Positions 1 through 9,403 of a stretch of DNA of 36,698 nt are shown in pieces. The notes under the pieces were generated by a model that did no database searches, was not told the origin of the DNA, and saw nothing but the letters and a program-made list of their open reading frames with translations. The stretch lies in contig JACOZU010000003.1 of assembly GCA_016181165.1 (NCBI GenBank), positions 1 through 36,698 on the forward strand, given 5' to 3'. Origin of the DNA: Candidatus Woesebacteria bacterium (GTDB lineage: Bacteria > Patescibacteriota > Microgenomatia > UBA8517). The translations under genes were made by a program, and so were the position numbers. The first letter of the stretch is position 1, and each line of letters begins with the position of its first letter.

Positions 1-25
1 AAAAAAATGTTAAAATAAAATCCAT

Positions 26-205
26 ATGAAAGTTCTGGTTACTGGCGGGGCAGGTTTTATCGGGTCTCGTGTTCAGAGGTTACTCCTTGACCAAAAACAT
101 CAAGTAACAGTTATTGATGATCTATCAAAAGGATATAAAAATCTTGTAGAACTTATTACCAAAGCCCATCTTGATGGTTTTTATTTTAAGTTTGACTATT
201 TTTGA
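26..205 (+). pseudogene. Truncated N-terminus of a GalE-type NAD-dependent epimerase (59 aa)
   Basis: Reading from ATG at 26 gives MKVLVTGGAGFIGSRV and then about 40 more residues before TGA at 203. The TGGAGFIGS glycine-rich loop and the following VTVIDDLSKG strand are the NAD-binding start of extended short-chain dehydrogenases such as UDP-glucose 4-epimerase. Those enzymes are about 310 residues long; the YxxxK catalytic motif and the whole sugar-binding half are absent. After about residue 45 the sequence stops resembling the family. The end of the frame overlaps the -35 box of the next promoter. I read it as a broken gene remnant rather than a functional small protein; which epimerase it came from cannot be told. 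Confidence 0.75.
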
Positions 206-220
206 GTAGTATGATATAAT
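192..220 (+). promoter_or_regulatory. Promoter TTGACT-17-TATAAT upstream of the lemA remnant and htpX
   Basis: TTGACT (192-197) and TATAAT (215-220) are separated by 17 bases, close to the sigma-70 consensus. The ATG at 225 lies only four bases after the -10 box, so a transcript would start at or just inside that codon. No separate promoter is visible before htpX at 600, so this one probably drives htpX and perhaps the gat genes. Confidence 0.7.
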
Positions 221-224
221 GTAA

Positions 225-578
225 ATGCCCAAAAAATTCCGAAAGAAGGCGGACAAAGTGGCGGAACATTTCAAAGAAATTTTTTCTAACTGTAAAGGCG
301 TAATCAGACAATGCCGATGCTTCTTCGACCAATATAAAAAAACTGTCTATAGTCTCTGCCAAAATTGCCTTAGCAGAGGCGTACAACCAAAGCCTCATAT
401 GAATATAACCAAAGTTATAGACTTAACAGCCGATTATAATGTGCGACGAGTAACCATGCCTTCGAGTCTGATTGCAAATGCTTTTAAGTTTGAAGAGTTA
501 CCGGGGCTAATTACTCCCGAAGGGAAACACCTTAAGGTCTCGGAGCAAGAAACTAAAACTCCCAAGGTGAAACTCTAG
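225..578 (+). pseudogene. lemA: Degraded lemA (LemA family) remnant with frameshifts
   Basis: An open frame of 117 codons runs through, but only its last part looks like a known protein. YNVRRVTMPSSLIANAFKF followed by a tail ending TPKVKL matches the LemA C-terminus (YN..V....P..L.A..F.F......P.V.F). The middle is better explained in the +1 frame. There KKFFLTVKA, a stop at 300-302, then SDNADASS and AKIALAEAYNQS resemble the central LemA helices. The N-terminal membrane helix of LemA is missing; the galE fragment stands in its place. LemA and HtpX are frequent neighbours, and htpX follows directly, which supports the reading. Alternatively this is an unrelated 117-residue orphan whose tail resembles LemA by chance. 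Confidence 0.55.
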
Positions 579-599
579 AGATGGGAATAACACATCGGA

Positions 600-1547
600 A
601 TGATTAACGTCTACGAGGCCCAAGCGGCCAACAAAAGAAAAAGTGCCGTAATCATTGCACTCTTTATTCTCTTTGTGACGGTGTCCGTCTACTTCATTTC
701 TCAGGCCATGGGAGTTTACTTTGGATATGAGCCTGGAGGCTTGGGCGTTGCCGGCCTTGCTTTTATCATCTCGGGCCTAATTACCTTTGTAAGTTATTAC
801 GCAAGCGACAAAATAGTTCTCTCCATTTCAGGAGCTAGGCCGGCGGACAGGAAAAAGGATTTTAACTTTTATACAGTTACTGAAAACTTAAGTATTGCGG
901 CGGGACTTCCCAAGCCCAAACTTTATGTTATTGAAGACTCCGCTCCCAACGCCTTTGCGACCGGCAGGGACCCAGAACATGCCGTCGTCTGCGTGACCTC
1001 CGGTCTACTTCAAAAACTAAACAGGACGGAACTTGAAGGAGTGATTGCTCACGAACTCTCCCATATCAAAAATTTCGACACGCGACTGATGTCGATAGTA
1101 GCCGTTCTGGTAGGAATGGTTGCACTTTTGGCCGATATTTTCCTGAGAACGAGTTTTCGTGGCGGAAGAAGCGGCAGAAGAGAAAGTGAGGCAGCAGCAA
1201 TATTTCTTGTCTTGGGCCTAGTCTTTGCCATTCTTTCCCCAATAATTGCCCGACTCATTCAGCTGGCGGTTTCAAGAAGACGCGAGTTTTTTGCCGATTC
1301 CTCTTCGGTGGCGATGACCCGACAACCCAGCGGGTTAATTTCAGCCTTAAAAAAGATTGCCGCCGACCATGAACCTCTGGAAGCGGCCAATAAAGCCACG
1401 GCCCATCTTTACATTGTCAATCCTTTTAAAAGTGACACGGGCGGCGTTAGCCCTGAGCAACGTCGAAGGGTTGACTGGTTTGCCAATCTATTTAATACCC
1501 ATCCTCCTCTCTCGGAGAGAATTGCGGCCCTCACTAAGATGGTTTAA
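600..1547 (+). CDS. htpX: HtpX-type M48 membrane zinc metalloprotease
   Basis: A 315-residue inner-membrane protease of family M48 that in other bacteria degrades misfolded membrane proteins. Two membrane helices lie at about residues 16-38 and 48-68. The zinc motif HELSH is at 151-155, and the third ligand is probably E229 in RRREFFADSSSV. Two further hydrophobic stretches (about 161-183 and 196-222) lie between them, as in the family. Length is slightly above the usual 280-300. The start at 600 gives the typical opening of the family (YEAQAANKRKS). The lemA remnant lies immediately upstream and gatC starts nine bases after the stop. Identification is firm; substrates are unknown. Confidence 0.95.
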   Translation: MINVYEAQAANKRKSAVIIALFILFVTVSVYFISQAMGVYFGYEPGGLGVAGLAFIISGLITFVSYYASDKIVLSISGARPADRKKDFNFYTVTENLSIAAGLPKPKLYVIEDSAPNAFATGRDPEHAVVCVTSGLLQKLNRTELEGVIAHELSHIKNFDTRLMSIVAVLVGMVALLADIFLRTSFRGGRSGRRESEAAAIFLVLGLVFAILSPIIARLIQLAVSRRREFFADSSSVAMTRQPSGLISALKKIAADHEPLEAANKATAHLYIVNPFKSDTGGVSPEQRRRVDWFANLFNTHPPLSERIAALTKMV

Positions 1548-1556
1548 GATAAGCTC

Positions 1557-1868
1557 ATGAGCAAGCTTACAAAAAAAGACGTAGAACACGTAGCGGGCCT
1601 GGCTAAATTACCTCTTTCCGACAAAGAAATAGAGACATACGTTAGGCAACTAGATGAAGTCGTTAACTATATTGGAGAGCTTAATGAAGTTGATACCAAA
1701 AATACCGAGCCGACGAGTCAAACGACCGGACTGGAAAACGTTACCCGAGCCGATGAATTGAGACCCCGACAATCTCTGACTGACGAAAGTGCTCTGTCAG
1801 GAACCGAAGCAGTCCACAACGGTTATTTCAAAGTTGAAGCAATATTGACCGAAAGGGGCGACAAATGA
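1557..1868 (+). CDS. gatC: Asp/Glu-tRNA(Asn/Gln) amidotransferase subunit C
   Basis: A 103-residue protein with the standard GatC layout. The N-terminal helices begin KLTKKDVEHVAGLAKLPLSD, a linker carries the TEPTSQTTGLENVTRADE-type stretch, and the C-terminus has the NGYFKVEAIL motif. GatC wraps around GatA and GatB and stabilises the GatCAB complex, which amidates Glu-tRNA(Gln) and/or Asp-tRNA(Asn). Its stop codon overlaps the gatA start by four bases (ATGA), which implies coupled translation. TGA as its stop also shows that TGA is not reassigned in this genome. Confidence 0.95.
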   Translation: MSKLTKKDVEHVAGLAKLPLSDKEIETYVRQLDEVVNYIGELNEVDTKNTEPTSQTTGLENVTRADELRPRQSLTDESALSGTEAVHNGYFKVEAILTERGDK

Positions 1869-3268
1869 ACTTGCCGTTGACGATAAAAGAAACACAGGCG
1901 GGGCTAATGGGGAAAAAGTTCAAGGCGGCCGAGATAGTGAGAGAGTACTTAGAAAGAATTAAAAAACACGACCAGGGAATCAACGCCTTTTTGACGATTT
2001 CGGAAGAGCAGGCTTTTGAGGCGGCGGCTAAGGTCGATCGATTACTTGAAAATTCAGGAAAGGATGCTTTTAGCCAATATCCTTTATTGGGTGTTAGCCT
2101 TGCTCTCAAAGATCTTTTCTTGACTAAAGGAATAAGAACTACGGCCGGTTCAAAAGTTTTGGAATCGTACGTTCCTGCTTACTCGGCCACCGTGGTGACG
2201 AAACTGGAAAAAGCCGGTACTATTTTAATTGGAAAAACCAATTGTGACGCTTGGGCCCACGGAGCCTCCGGCGAAAATTCAGACTTCCGCCCGACAAAAA
2301 ATCCTTGGCAGCCCGAATTTGTTCCGGGTGGCTCCTCAAGCGGTTCGGCCGCGGCCATCGCCGCCAATTTTTCTCTCATCGCAACAGGAACAGACACGGG
2401 GGGATCGATCAGGCAACCGGCGAATTTTTGCGGGGTGGTGGGACTTAAGCCCACCTACGGAGCCGTATCCCGCTACGGAATAATTGCCATGGCTTCATCT
2501 CTTGATTCGGTGGGTCATTTTGCCAGAACCGTTAACGACGCAAGACGCGTTTTTGAGGTTACCAAAGGAGAAGACGGACTCGACTCCACAGTTAAGAATG
2601 CTAGCCCTCAAAAGCCGAAGAGTTCCAAGTTAAGAATAGGGATTCCCAGGGAATATTTTGCCCAAGGACTTGATAAAGAAGTAGAAAAATCGGTTTTTAC
2701 CGCCGCCCATGTTTTAGAAAAAGAAGGGGTTGAACTTGTCGAAGTTAGTCTTCCACACACCAAATACGCAATCTCAGTTTATTACATAGTCCAGCCAGCA
2801 GAAGTTTCTTCAAACCTGGGTCGATACGACGGAATTAGATACGGCAACGGCAGAAATTCTTTCGGGGCCGAGGCAAAAAGAAGAATCATGCTGGGAAGCT
2901 ACGTTCTTTCCTCAGGCTATTACGATGCCTATTATCTCAAGGCGATGAAAGTTCGTTCGAAAATCATTCAAGATTTTGAACAAGCATTCGATAATGTCGA
3001 TGCCATTTTGGCCCCCGTTTCTCCAACGCCGCCTTTTGCCTTGGGAGAAAAAGCTGATAACCCCCTTCAGATGTATCTGGCCGACATTTTAACCGTGGCC
3101 GGAAACTTAGCCGGGATTCCTGGGCTAGCCATTCCCAGCGGTTTTACGAAAAAAGGTCTACCTCTGGGATTTCAGCTTTTAGGGCCTAGGTTTTCGGAAG
3201 AGACACTTTTTTCTCTGGGAGAACGTTATCAGCAATCTACCGATTATCAGCCGAAAGTCGCCATTTAA
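1865..3268 (+). CDS. gatA: Asp/Glu-tRNA(Asn/Gln) amidotransferase subunit A (amidase)
   Basis: A 467-residue amidase-signature enzyme that releases ammonia from glutamine for GatB. The Ser-cisSer-Lys triad is intact by alignment with bacterial GatA: K82 in LALKDLF, S157 in PGGSSSGSA and S181 in DTGGSIRQPA. The GVVGLKPTYGAVSRYG segment and the C-terminal GNLAGIPGLAIPSGF motif are also typical. Length is normal (about 480). It overlaps gatC by four bases and is followed after eight bases by an MFS gene that separates it from gatB. Confidence 0.97.
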   Translation: MNLPLTIKETQAGLMGKKFKAAEIVREYLERIKKHDQGINAFLTISEEQAFEAAAKVDRLLENSGKDAFSQYPLLGVSLALKDLFLTKGIRTTAGSKVLESYVPAYSATVVTKLEKAGTILIGKTNCDAWAHGASGENSDFRPTKNPWQPEFVPGGSSSGSAAAIAANFSLIATGTDTGGSIRQPANFCGVVGLKPTYGAVSRYGIIAMASSLDSVGHFARTVNDARRVFEVTKGEDGLDSTVKNASPQKPKSSKLRIGIPREYFAQGLDKEVEKSVFTAAHVLEKEGVELVEVSLPHTKYAISVYYIVQPAEVSSNLGRYDGIRYGNGRNSFGAEAKRRIMLGSYVLSSGYYDAYYLKAMKVRSKIIQDFEQAFDNVDAILAPVSPTPPFALGEKADNPLQMYLADILTVAGNLAGIPGLAIPSGFTKKGLPLGFQLLGPRFSEETLFSLGERYQQSTDYQPKVAI

Positions 3269-3276
3269 TTTTAGCC

Positions 3277-4548
3277 ATGGTTGATATTTTTAAACCTATT
3301 CTAAAAAATTCAAAGTTTGTACATCTTTGGGTATCGCAGTTATTCTCGCAGCTTGCCATAAACATCATGAATTTCCTTTTACTGGTCAGAATTTTTACAA
3401 TAACAGGCTCGACGATTGCCGCCTCCTTACTTTGGGTTTCCTACGCCTTGCCGGCAATATTAATCGGGCCGATAGCGGCCGCTTCTGTCGATATGGTTGC
3501 CAGAAGAAAGATGTTGATGATAACCAACTTTTTACAATCTTTGGTGATATTGCTGTATGCCCTGGCCCACACCGAGCGCTTTTTCCTTCTTTTCGGGGTT
3601 GCCTTCGCCTATTCTTTTCTTAACCAGTTTTATGTTCCCGCCGAGCAGGCTTCCCTACCGGGTATTGTCCCCAAACGTCTTCTGCCTCAAGCCAACAGCC
3701 TTTTTTTTCTTACGCAGCAGTCGGCCCTGATCGCGGGTTTCGGGGTGGCCGGCGTTTTAAATAAATTTTTAGGATTCGAATATTCTCTTTATCTAGTGAG
3801 CCTCTTCCTTTTACTGGCTTTTATCAGCGTCAGTTTCTTACCTGAACTGGCAACCCGAGAAAGATTGCCGGAGAGTTTTGAAAAAGGGATTATTAAGTTC
3901 TTTTCAAGAATAGTCGAGGGTTATAAGTTTATTAAAGAAAATAAAAACATCCTTGCCCCGTTTCTTCTTCTCATGGCGATGCAGATTGCGGCGGCCGTTG
4001 TCGTTGTCAACGTGCCGGTCCTGGCGGTAAATATCTTCAAAATAAGTATCAACTCGGGGGGGCTCCTGATCGTCGTCCCGGCAGGACTCGGAGCCATAAT
4101 CGGCTCGACCTTAGTCTCGAAACTTCTTAAGGGGGGGCTAAGAAAGAAAAGGGTTATTGAGACCTCGCTGTTTTTGATTTCTCTGGCGATACTATTTCTT
4201 GTCTTTATTACCCCCGAAGTTTCCGGCTGGGTCAGAATTTTCATTGGGGCATTGATAGTTATGGTGATGGGGGCTTCCTTTGTCGGAGTGATGATACCTT
4301 CCCAGACTTTTTTGCAGGAGGCTACCCCCGGAGGGATGAGGGGGAGAGTTTTCGGAAACTACTGGTTCCTGGTTACCCTGGCAACGATATTCCCGGTTAT
4401 TTTCTCCGCCACCCTAACCGAGCTTTTCGGTATCCAGTTTCTTTTCGTAATACTGGCCGGACTTGCCCTTAGTGGTTTCATCGTTTCCAAAAAATATGGC
4501 CAAAAGTTCATAGAAAGTGAATTTTCGCTAAACCATGAAGAAGAGTAA
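3277..4548 (+). CDS. Major facilitator superfamily transporter, 12 helices
   Basis: A 423-residue very hydrophobic protein with about twelve predicted membrane helices and a central cytoplasmic loop near residues 190-225. The loop after helix 2 (ASVDMVARRKMLM) is a version of the MFS motif A. The pattern resembles the MFS_3/enterobactin-exporter-like branch, often annotated as macrolide or multidrug efflux, but the substrate cannot be read from sequence. The gene sits between gatA and gatB, and its last 14 bases overlap the gatB start, so it is probably co-transcribed with both. Nothing suggests a role in tRNA amidation. Confidence 0.85.
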   Translation: MVDIFKPILKNSKFVHLWVSQLFSQLAINIMNFLLLVRIFTITGSTIAASLLWVSYALPAILIGPIAAASVDMVARRKMLMITNFLQSLVILLYALAHTERFFLLFGVAFAYSFLNQFYVPAEQASLPGIVPKRLLPQANSLFFLTQQSALIAGFGVAGVLNKFLGFEYSLYLVSLFLLLAFISVSFLPELATRERLPESFEKGIIKFFSRIVEGYKFIKENKNILAPFLLLMAMQIAAAVVVVNVPVLAVNIFKISINSGGLLIVVPAGLGAIIGSTLVSKLLKGGLRKKRVIETSLFLISLAILFLVFITPEVSGWVRIFIGALIVMVMGASFVGVMIPSQTFLQEATPGGMRGRVFGNYWFLVTLATIFPVIFSATLTELFGIQFLFVILAGLALSGFIVSKKYGQKFIESEFSLNHEEE

Positions 4549-5881
4549 CCAGCTTCGCAAGAATAACCAGCTACGCTATAAAAATTTCACCGCCGTCATT
4601 GGCCTAGAGGTTCATATTGAGCTTTCCACCAAGAGCAAAATGTTCTGTGGTTGCTCGGCTGACCATTTCGGCAGGCTCCCCAATACCCAAGTTTGTCCTG
4701 TTTGTTTGGGCCTTCCCGGGGCCCTCCCTTATGTCAATAAGGAAGCCCTCTTATCAACCCTAAAACTGGGCCTTGCCTTTGGCGCCCAAGTCAACAATTT
4801 TTCCAAGTTTGACAGGAAACACTACTTTTATCCCGACCTACCCAAAGGCTATCAAATTAGCCAGTATGATATTCCGCTCTCCCAAGGGGGGAAAATTGGA
4901 GAAATTAGAATTAGAAGGATTCACCTTGAAGAAGATACGGCCAAACTCGTCCACCAAACGCTTGACGGCAAAAAAGTTTCCTTAATTGACTTTAATCGAA
5001 GCGGCGTACCCCTGGTCGAACTGGTCACCGAGCCCGATTTTAACGACCCAAAGGACGTTGTCGGGTTTGTTAAAGAAGTTCAGTTAATCGCCAGGTATTT
5101 GGGAATTTCTTCTGCCGACATGGAGAAAGGCAGTATGCGCCTTGAAGCTAATGTTTCGGTTGCCAAAGACGCTAAAGTTCCCGACTACAAAGTCGAGCTC
5201 AAGAACATCAATTCTTTTAAGTTTTTAGAGAAAGCGATCGTTTTGGAAATTGCTAGACAAATAAAACTGATTACCTCGGGGGAGGCGGTGGTTCAAGAAA
5301 CAAGAGGCTACGATGAGGCCAAAGGGACCACTTTTTCCCAAAGAACAAAGGAAGAGGCCCAAGACTACCGTTATTTCCCCGAGCCGGACATTCCTCCTTT
5401 GAGATTTTCAGACGAGCTCGTTAAAGAAATTAGCCGGTCCCTGCCTGAGCTTCCAGACCAAGTCAGAAAACACCTAATAAGTGAGTACGGGGTAAGAGCC
5501 GATTATTCGGAGATTATCCTCGCCGATAGAAAAAGAGTCGAATTCTTTGAAAAGGCCGCGGGGCTGGGAAGAGAAGAAAATATCTCGCCAACGCTCATTG
5601 CCGAACTGATGGTTAATAAAAACATGGACAAAGATTTTCCGGAAGCGACGGGCTTAATTAAAAGAATTCTTGAACTGACCCGGAGGCAATACGCTAAAGC
5701 CAACGCTGTCGAAAAGGCGGTCAAAAAGGTGGTCAGAGAGAATCAGAAACCGGTTAACGACTATGGCCAAGGCAAGGTAGCCGTCTTAGGGTTTTTGATC
5801 GGCTTGGTTCAAAAGGAACTCAAAGGAAAGGGAGATTCCAAGATGATTAAAGACTTACTTGTTGTAGAATTAGAGAAATGA
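4535..5881 (+). CDS. gatB: Asp/Glu-tRNA(Asn/Gln) amidotransferase subunit B
   Basis: A 448-residue GatB, the kinase/transamidase subunit that binds tRNA. It shows VIGLEVHIELSTKSKMFCGC and a second cysteine pair in NTQVCPVCLGLPGALP (a zinc-type site), KFDRKHYFYPDLPKGYQISQ, and DYRYFPEPDIPPL. The C-terminal GatB/YqeY tail is present but seems about 25-30 residues shorter than the usual 475-480-residue proteins, around residues 375-400. The chosen start adds a basic N-terminus with a small internal repeat (NQLRKNNQLR) before the conserved part; a later start is possible but no in-frame ATG lies closer. It overlaps the MFS gene by 14 bases and dnaE by four (ATGA). Confidence 0.95.
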   Translation: MKKSNQLRKNNQLRYKNFTAVIGLEVHIELSTKSKMFCGCSADHFGRLPNTQVCPVCLGLPGALPYVNKEALLSTLKLGLAFGAQVNNFSKFDRKHYFYPDLPKGYQISQYDIPLSQGGKIGEIRIRRIHLEEDTAKLVHQTLDGKKVSLIDFNRSGVPLVELVTEPDFNDPKDVVGFVKEVQLIARYLGISSADMEKGSMRLEANVSVAKDAKVPDYKVELKNINSFKFLEKAIVLEIARQIKLITSGEAVVQETRGYDEAKGTTFSQRTKEEAQDYRYFPEPDIPPLRFSDELVKEISRSLPELPDQVRKHLISEYGVRADYSEIILADRKRVEFFEKAAGLGREENISPTLIAELMVNKNMDKDFPEATGLIKRILELTRRQYAKANAVEKAVKKVVRENQKPVNDYGQGKVAVLGFLIGLVQKELKGKGDSKMIKDLLVVELEK

Positions 5882-8800
5882 AGGTTGCCAAGTTTGTCCA
5901 CCTGCATGTTCACACCGAATATTCGCTTCTCGACGGTCTTTCAAAAATAAGCAAGCTTTTCACGCACGTTAAGGAAAGCGGGATGGACTCTCTCGCAATT
6001 ACCGATCACGGGACAATGTATGGAGTCGTGGAATTTTACAAAAAAGCCCTTAAGGAAGGTATTAAGCCAATTATAGGCATGGAGGGCTATACCACCAATA
6101 TTAATCATCGGGAACGCCCCGAGAGAGGTAAATTCCAAAACTTTCACTTGCTTCTTCTGGCTAAAGACAAAGAGGGCTATCAAAATTTAATGAAGATAAC
6201 CTCCATTGCCCATCTGGAGGGCTATTATTACAGGCCTAGGGTAGACCGGGAAACACTAGCCAAATATTCAAAAGGGTTAATTTGCACTTCAGCCTGCGCG
6301 CAAGGAGAAGTTGCCCAAGCTCTAATTTCCGGTAATTTTGAAGAGGCCAAGAAAGCGGCGGAGTGGTTTCAGGACATTTTTGGCAAAGATTATTACTTGG
6401 AAGTCCAAAGACACGACTACGGGAAATTTATTGCTGATGTCGAAAATGCCCAGATTAGAAGCGAGCTTGCTAAAATGGCCGAGAATGAGAAAGCCATTTT
6501 TCTTGGGGTTAAAAAGCTAAGCCGGGAGCTGGGGATTCCCATCGTTGCCACCAACGATGCCCACTACGTCAAGGCCGAGGAGGCTACTGCCCAAGATTCT
6601 CTTGTTTGTATCGCCACCGCCAAAAACGTCAGCGACGTCACCCGCCTTCGTTTTATCGATTCTCCGACTTATTACCTTAAAACTCCCAAAGAAATGGCGG
6701 AGCTCTTTTCCGACCTTCCGGAAGCTTTAGAAAATAGCGTCAAAATTGCCGGAAAGTGCGACGTCTCCATCTCTTTAGATAAATGGTTTTTTCCGAAGTA
6801 CGAGCTTACAGAAGGCAAAACTCCGGAAGCTGAATTGACGCTAAGAGCCCGAGAGGGGCTAAAAGAAAAATTGGGAAAACCGACCAAGGAAGCGATTGAA
6901 AGACTCGACTATGAACTAGATACCATCAAGAAAAAGGGCTATTCGACCTACTTTTTAATAGTTTCCGACGTTGCGCGCTGGGCCGCGGAGAAAGGAATTA
7001 TAACCAATACCAGAGGCTCTACCGCAGGCTCCCTCGTCGCATTTGCTTTGGGCATCGTCAGTATTAACCCCTTAACCTACGAGCTTCCTTTTGAAAGATT
7101 TTTAACTCCATGGCGACCGTCCCCTCCCGATATCGACTTTGATATAGCTGATGATAGGCGCGAGGAAGTGATTAATTATATTGGAGAAAAATACGGGCAC
7201 GATAAAGTCGCTCAAATTTGTACATTCGGAAGGATGCTAGCAAGAGCAGCCGTTAGGGATATTGCCAGGGTTTTAGGCTATCCCTATTCAGCGGGTGATA
7301 GGATTGCGAAGCTAATTCCCTTGGGTTCTCAGGGCTTTCCCATGAGTATTGAAAAAGCGCTGGTGGTTTCCCCGGACCTTAAGAACCTTTATGACGGGGA
7401 CAACGACGCCAAAAAAATTATAGAGCTTGCCAAGCAAGTTGAAGGAAATGCCAGGCACATTTCTGTTCATGCCGCGGGGCTGGTTATAGCCCCCACCGAA
7501 ATTACCGATTTTACCCCTGTCCAGCTCGATCCGGAGGGTCAAAAAGTAATTACCCAATATGACATGGATGCACTCGACCCCAATGTTTCTCCTGGTGAAG
7601 CAATCGGGCTTCTCAAGTTTGATTTATTGGGCCTAAGGAACCTTTCGATTCTGGGGGCATCAATTGAGATTGTCAAAGAAACCAGGGGTGTGGATATAAA
7701 CCTGCGAACAATGCCAGTGGACGATAAAAAGACATTCGAGATGCTTTCTCGAGGAGACACAATGGGAGTTTTCCAGCTATCTGGCAGCGGCATGACCAGA
7801 TACTTAAAAGAACTTAAACCGACAAGAGTTGAGGATTTAATGGCGATGGTGGCTCTCTACCGTCCGGGACCGATGGCCCAGATTCCCGCCTACATTGAAA
7901 GAAAGAATAACCCCAAAAAAATCTCTTTTTTTGACCCAAGAATGAAGGACTACCTGGAAAAATCCTACGGACTGATGGTTTATCAGGACGACGTTTTTAC
8001 CACCGCGATAAATATAGCCGGCTACACCTGGGAAGAGGCAGATAAGTTTAGGAAAGCGGTCGCAAAGAAAATACCGGCCGAAATGGAAAAGCAGAAGCAG
8101 AAGTTTCTCGACGGAGCCCAAGGGAAAGGGATGAAAAAAGATAAAGCTGACGAACTCTTTAGACTAATCGAGCCTTTTTCTGGGTACGGCTTTAATAAAG
8201 CTCATGCGGCCTCTTACGGAATGGTTGCTTATCAAACCGCCTATATGAAAGCCCATTATCCAGTGGAATTTATGGCAGCCCTTCTAACCGCAGAATCCAA
8301 CGACGCCGAGAAAATTTCGGCTGCAGTTAATGGCTGTAGGAGAATCGGGGTTAAAGTTCTTCCTCCGGATATTAACGAAAGCGAAATAGGCTTTAAAATT
8401 GTACCCGACAAAGATTCTATGGATAGCCGTGCCATCAGGTTCGGCCTCTCGGCCATTAAAAATGTCGGTAATGCCGCCATAGAGGCAGTTCTTGAGGCCA
8501 GAAAAAACGGCAAGTTCACTTCATTTGCCGACTTTTTGGCTAGAGTTGACGCCAGGCGTGTCAATAAAAGGGTTTTGGAAAGCCTGATTAAAGTGGGCGC
8601 TCTTTCTTCATTCGGAGGAAGGGCAGCTCTTCTTTACTCGATAGACGAGATCAGAAATAGGGTGGCCAGACCAAAGGGTTCCGCCGGCCAACAGGACCTT
8701 TTCGGCGAAAGCGACATCGTTAAATCAAAGAAATCCGCCTCCGCCCTCATTAGGGCCGACGTCTCAGAGTTTTCGCAGGATGAACTTCAGACGCTGGAAA

Positions 8801-9375
8801 GGCAACTACTCGGCTTTTCTTTATCGGCAAAACCCCTGGGAGAGCTTATAAGTCCTTTTTCCCATGAGGCCACCCATAAGATTTTTGAAATCTCTCCCCA
8901 CGAAAGTCTGGGTGAAAATGTTAGAATAGCCTGTGTGGTGACCCAAATCAGGATTGTGGTGACAAAAACTTCCGGAGCCGAAATGGCCTTCGTTAGAGTG
9001 GAGGATGATACGGGCAGTCTTGAGCTCGTCGTTTTCCCTAGAATCTTTAAAGAAACAAGAAGCTATTGGGTTGACTTTAAACCCCTGCTTATTTCAGGAA
9101 GGGTCGACTCCCGAGAGGAAACGCCGACCCTGATAGTTGAGGCAATAAAGACACAGGATCAAGTCGAGGAAGGCAAAAAAGACGTATATATAAAAATTCC
9201 AGCCAAAGTAGGATCGGAAGAATTAAGAAAATTAAAGTCACTTCTTCTGGCTAATCCCGGAGACATGTCCGTTACTTTGGTTTTTCAAGGAAATGCCAAA
9301 AAAGTAAGCCCCTCATTTAAAATTGCCTGGACCGAGGAGTTGGCCAAAAGTATCGCCGATATCCTTGAAGGCTAG
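5878..9375 (+). CDS. dnaE: DNA polymerase III alpha subunit (replicative polymerase)
   Basis: A 1165-residue DnaE-type polymerase. The N-terminal PHP domain keeps its apparent metal ligands (H10, H12, D19, H44, E69, later C in TSACAQGE and D-H in NDAHY), so it may be an active proofreading site, unlike the degenerate one in E. coli. Polymerase aspartates map to D418 and D420 in PDIDFDI and D582 in KFDLLGLR. GFNKAHAASYGMVAYQTAY marks the fingers region. A helix-hairpin-helix region follows (FADFLARVDARRVNKRVLE). Near the C-terminus is an OB fold (RIACVVTQIRIVVTKTSG). It overlaps gatB by four bases. Length and domains are normal. Confidence 0.97.
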   Translation: MKVAKFVHLHVHTEYSLLDGLSKISKLFTHVKESGMDSLAITDHGTMYGVVEFYKKALKEGIKPIIGMEGYTTNINHRERPERGKFQNFHLLLLAKDKEGYQNLMKITSIAHLEGYYYRPRVDRETLAKYSKGLICTSACAQGEVAQALISGNFEEAKKAAEWFQDIFGKDYYLEVQRHDYGKFIADVENAQIRSELAKMAENEKAIFLGVKKLSRELGIPIVATNDAHYVKAEEATAQDSLVCIATAKNVSDVTRLRFIDSPTYYLKTPKEMAELFSDLPEALENSVKIAGKCDVSISLDKWFFPKYELTEGKTPEAELTLRAREGLKEKLGKPTKEAIERLDYELDTIKKKGYSTYFLIVSDVARWAAEKGIITNTRGSTAGSLVAFALGIVSINPLTYELPFERFLTPWRPSPPDIDFDIADDRREEVINYIGEKYGHDKVAQICTFGRMLARAAVRDIARVLGYPYSAGDRIAKLIPLGSQGFPMSIEKALVVSPDLKNLYDGDNDAKKIIELAKQVEGNARHISVHAAGLVIAPTEITDFTPVQLDPEGQKVITQYDMDALDPNVSPGEAIGLLKFDLLGLRNLSILGASIEIVKETRGVDINLRTMPVDDKKTFEMLSRGDTMGVFQLSGSGMTRYLKELKPTRVEDLMAMVALYRPGPMAQIPAYIERKNNPKKISFFDPRMKDYLEKSYGLMVYQDDVFTTAINIAGYTWEEADKFRKAVAKKIPAEMEKQKQKFLDGAQGKGMKKDKADELFRLIEPFSGYGFNKAHAASYGMVAYQTAYMKAHYPVEFMAALLTAESNDAEKISAAVNGCRRIGVKVLPPDINESEIGFKIVPDKDSMDSRAIRFGLSAIKNVGNAAIEAVLEARKNGKFTSFADFLARVDARRVNKRVLESLIKVGALSSFGGRAALLYSIDEIRNRVARPKGSAGQQDLFGESDIVKSKKSASALIRADVSEFSQDELQTLERQLLGFSLSAKPLGELISPFSHEATHKIFEISPHESLGENVRIACVVTQIRIVVTKTSGAEMAFVRVEDDTGSLELVVFPRIFKETRSYWVDFKPLLISGRVDSREETPTLIVEAIKTQDQVEEGKKDVYIKIPAKVGSEELRKLKSLLLANPGDMSVTLVFQGNAKKVSPSFKIAWTEELAKSIADILEG

Positions 9376-9394
9376 AGCCTAGCTAGTGTACAAT
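9365..9394 (+). promoter_or_regulatory. Promoter TTGAAG-18-TACAAT of rplS
   Basis: TTGAAG (9365-9370) and TACAAT (9389-9394) are 18 bases apart. The -10 box ends nine bases before the rplS ATG at 9404, so the mRNA would begin two or three bases before the start codon, with no room for a Shine-Dalgarno. The -35 box lies inside the last codons of dnaE. Confidence 0.6.
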
Positions 9395-9403
9395 AGCCCC
9401 AGC

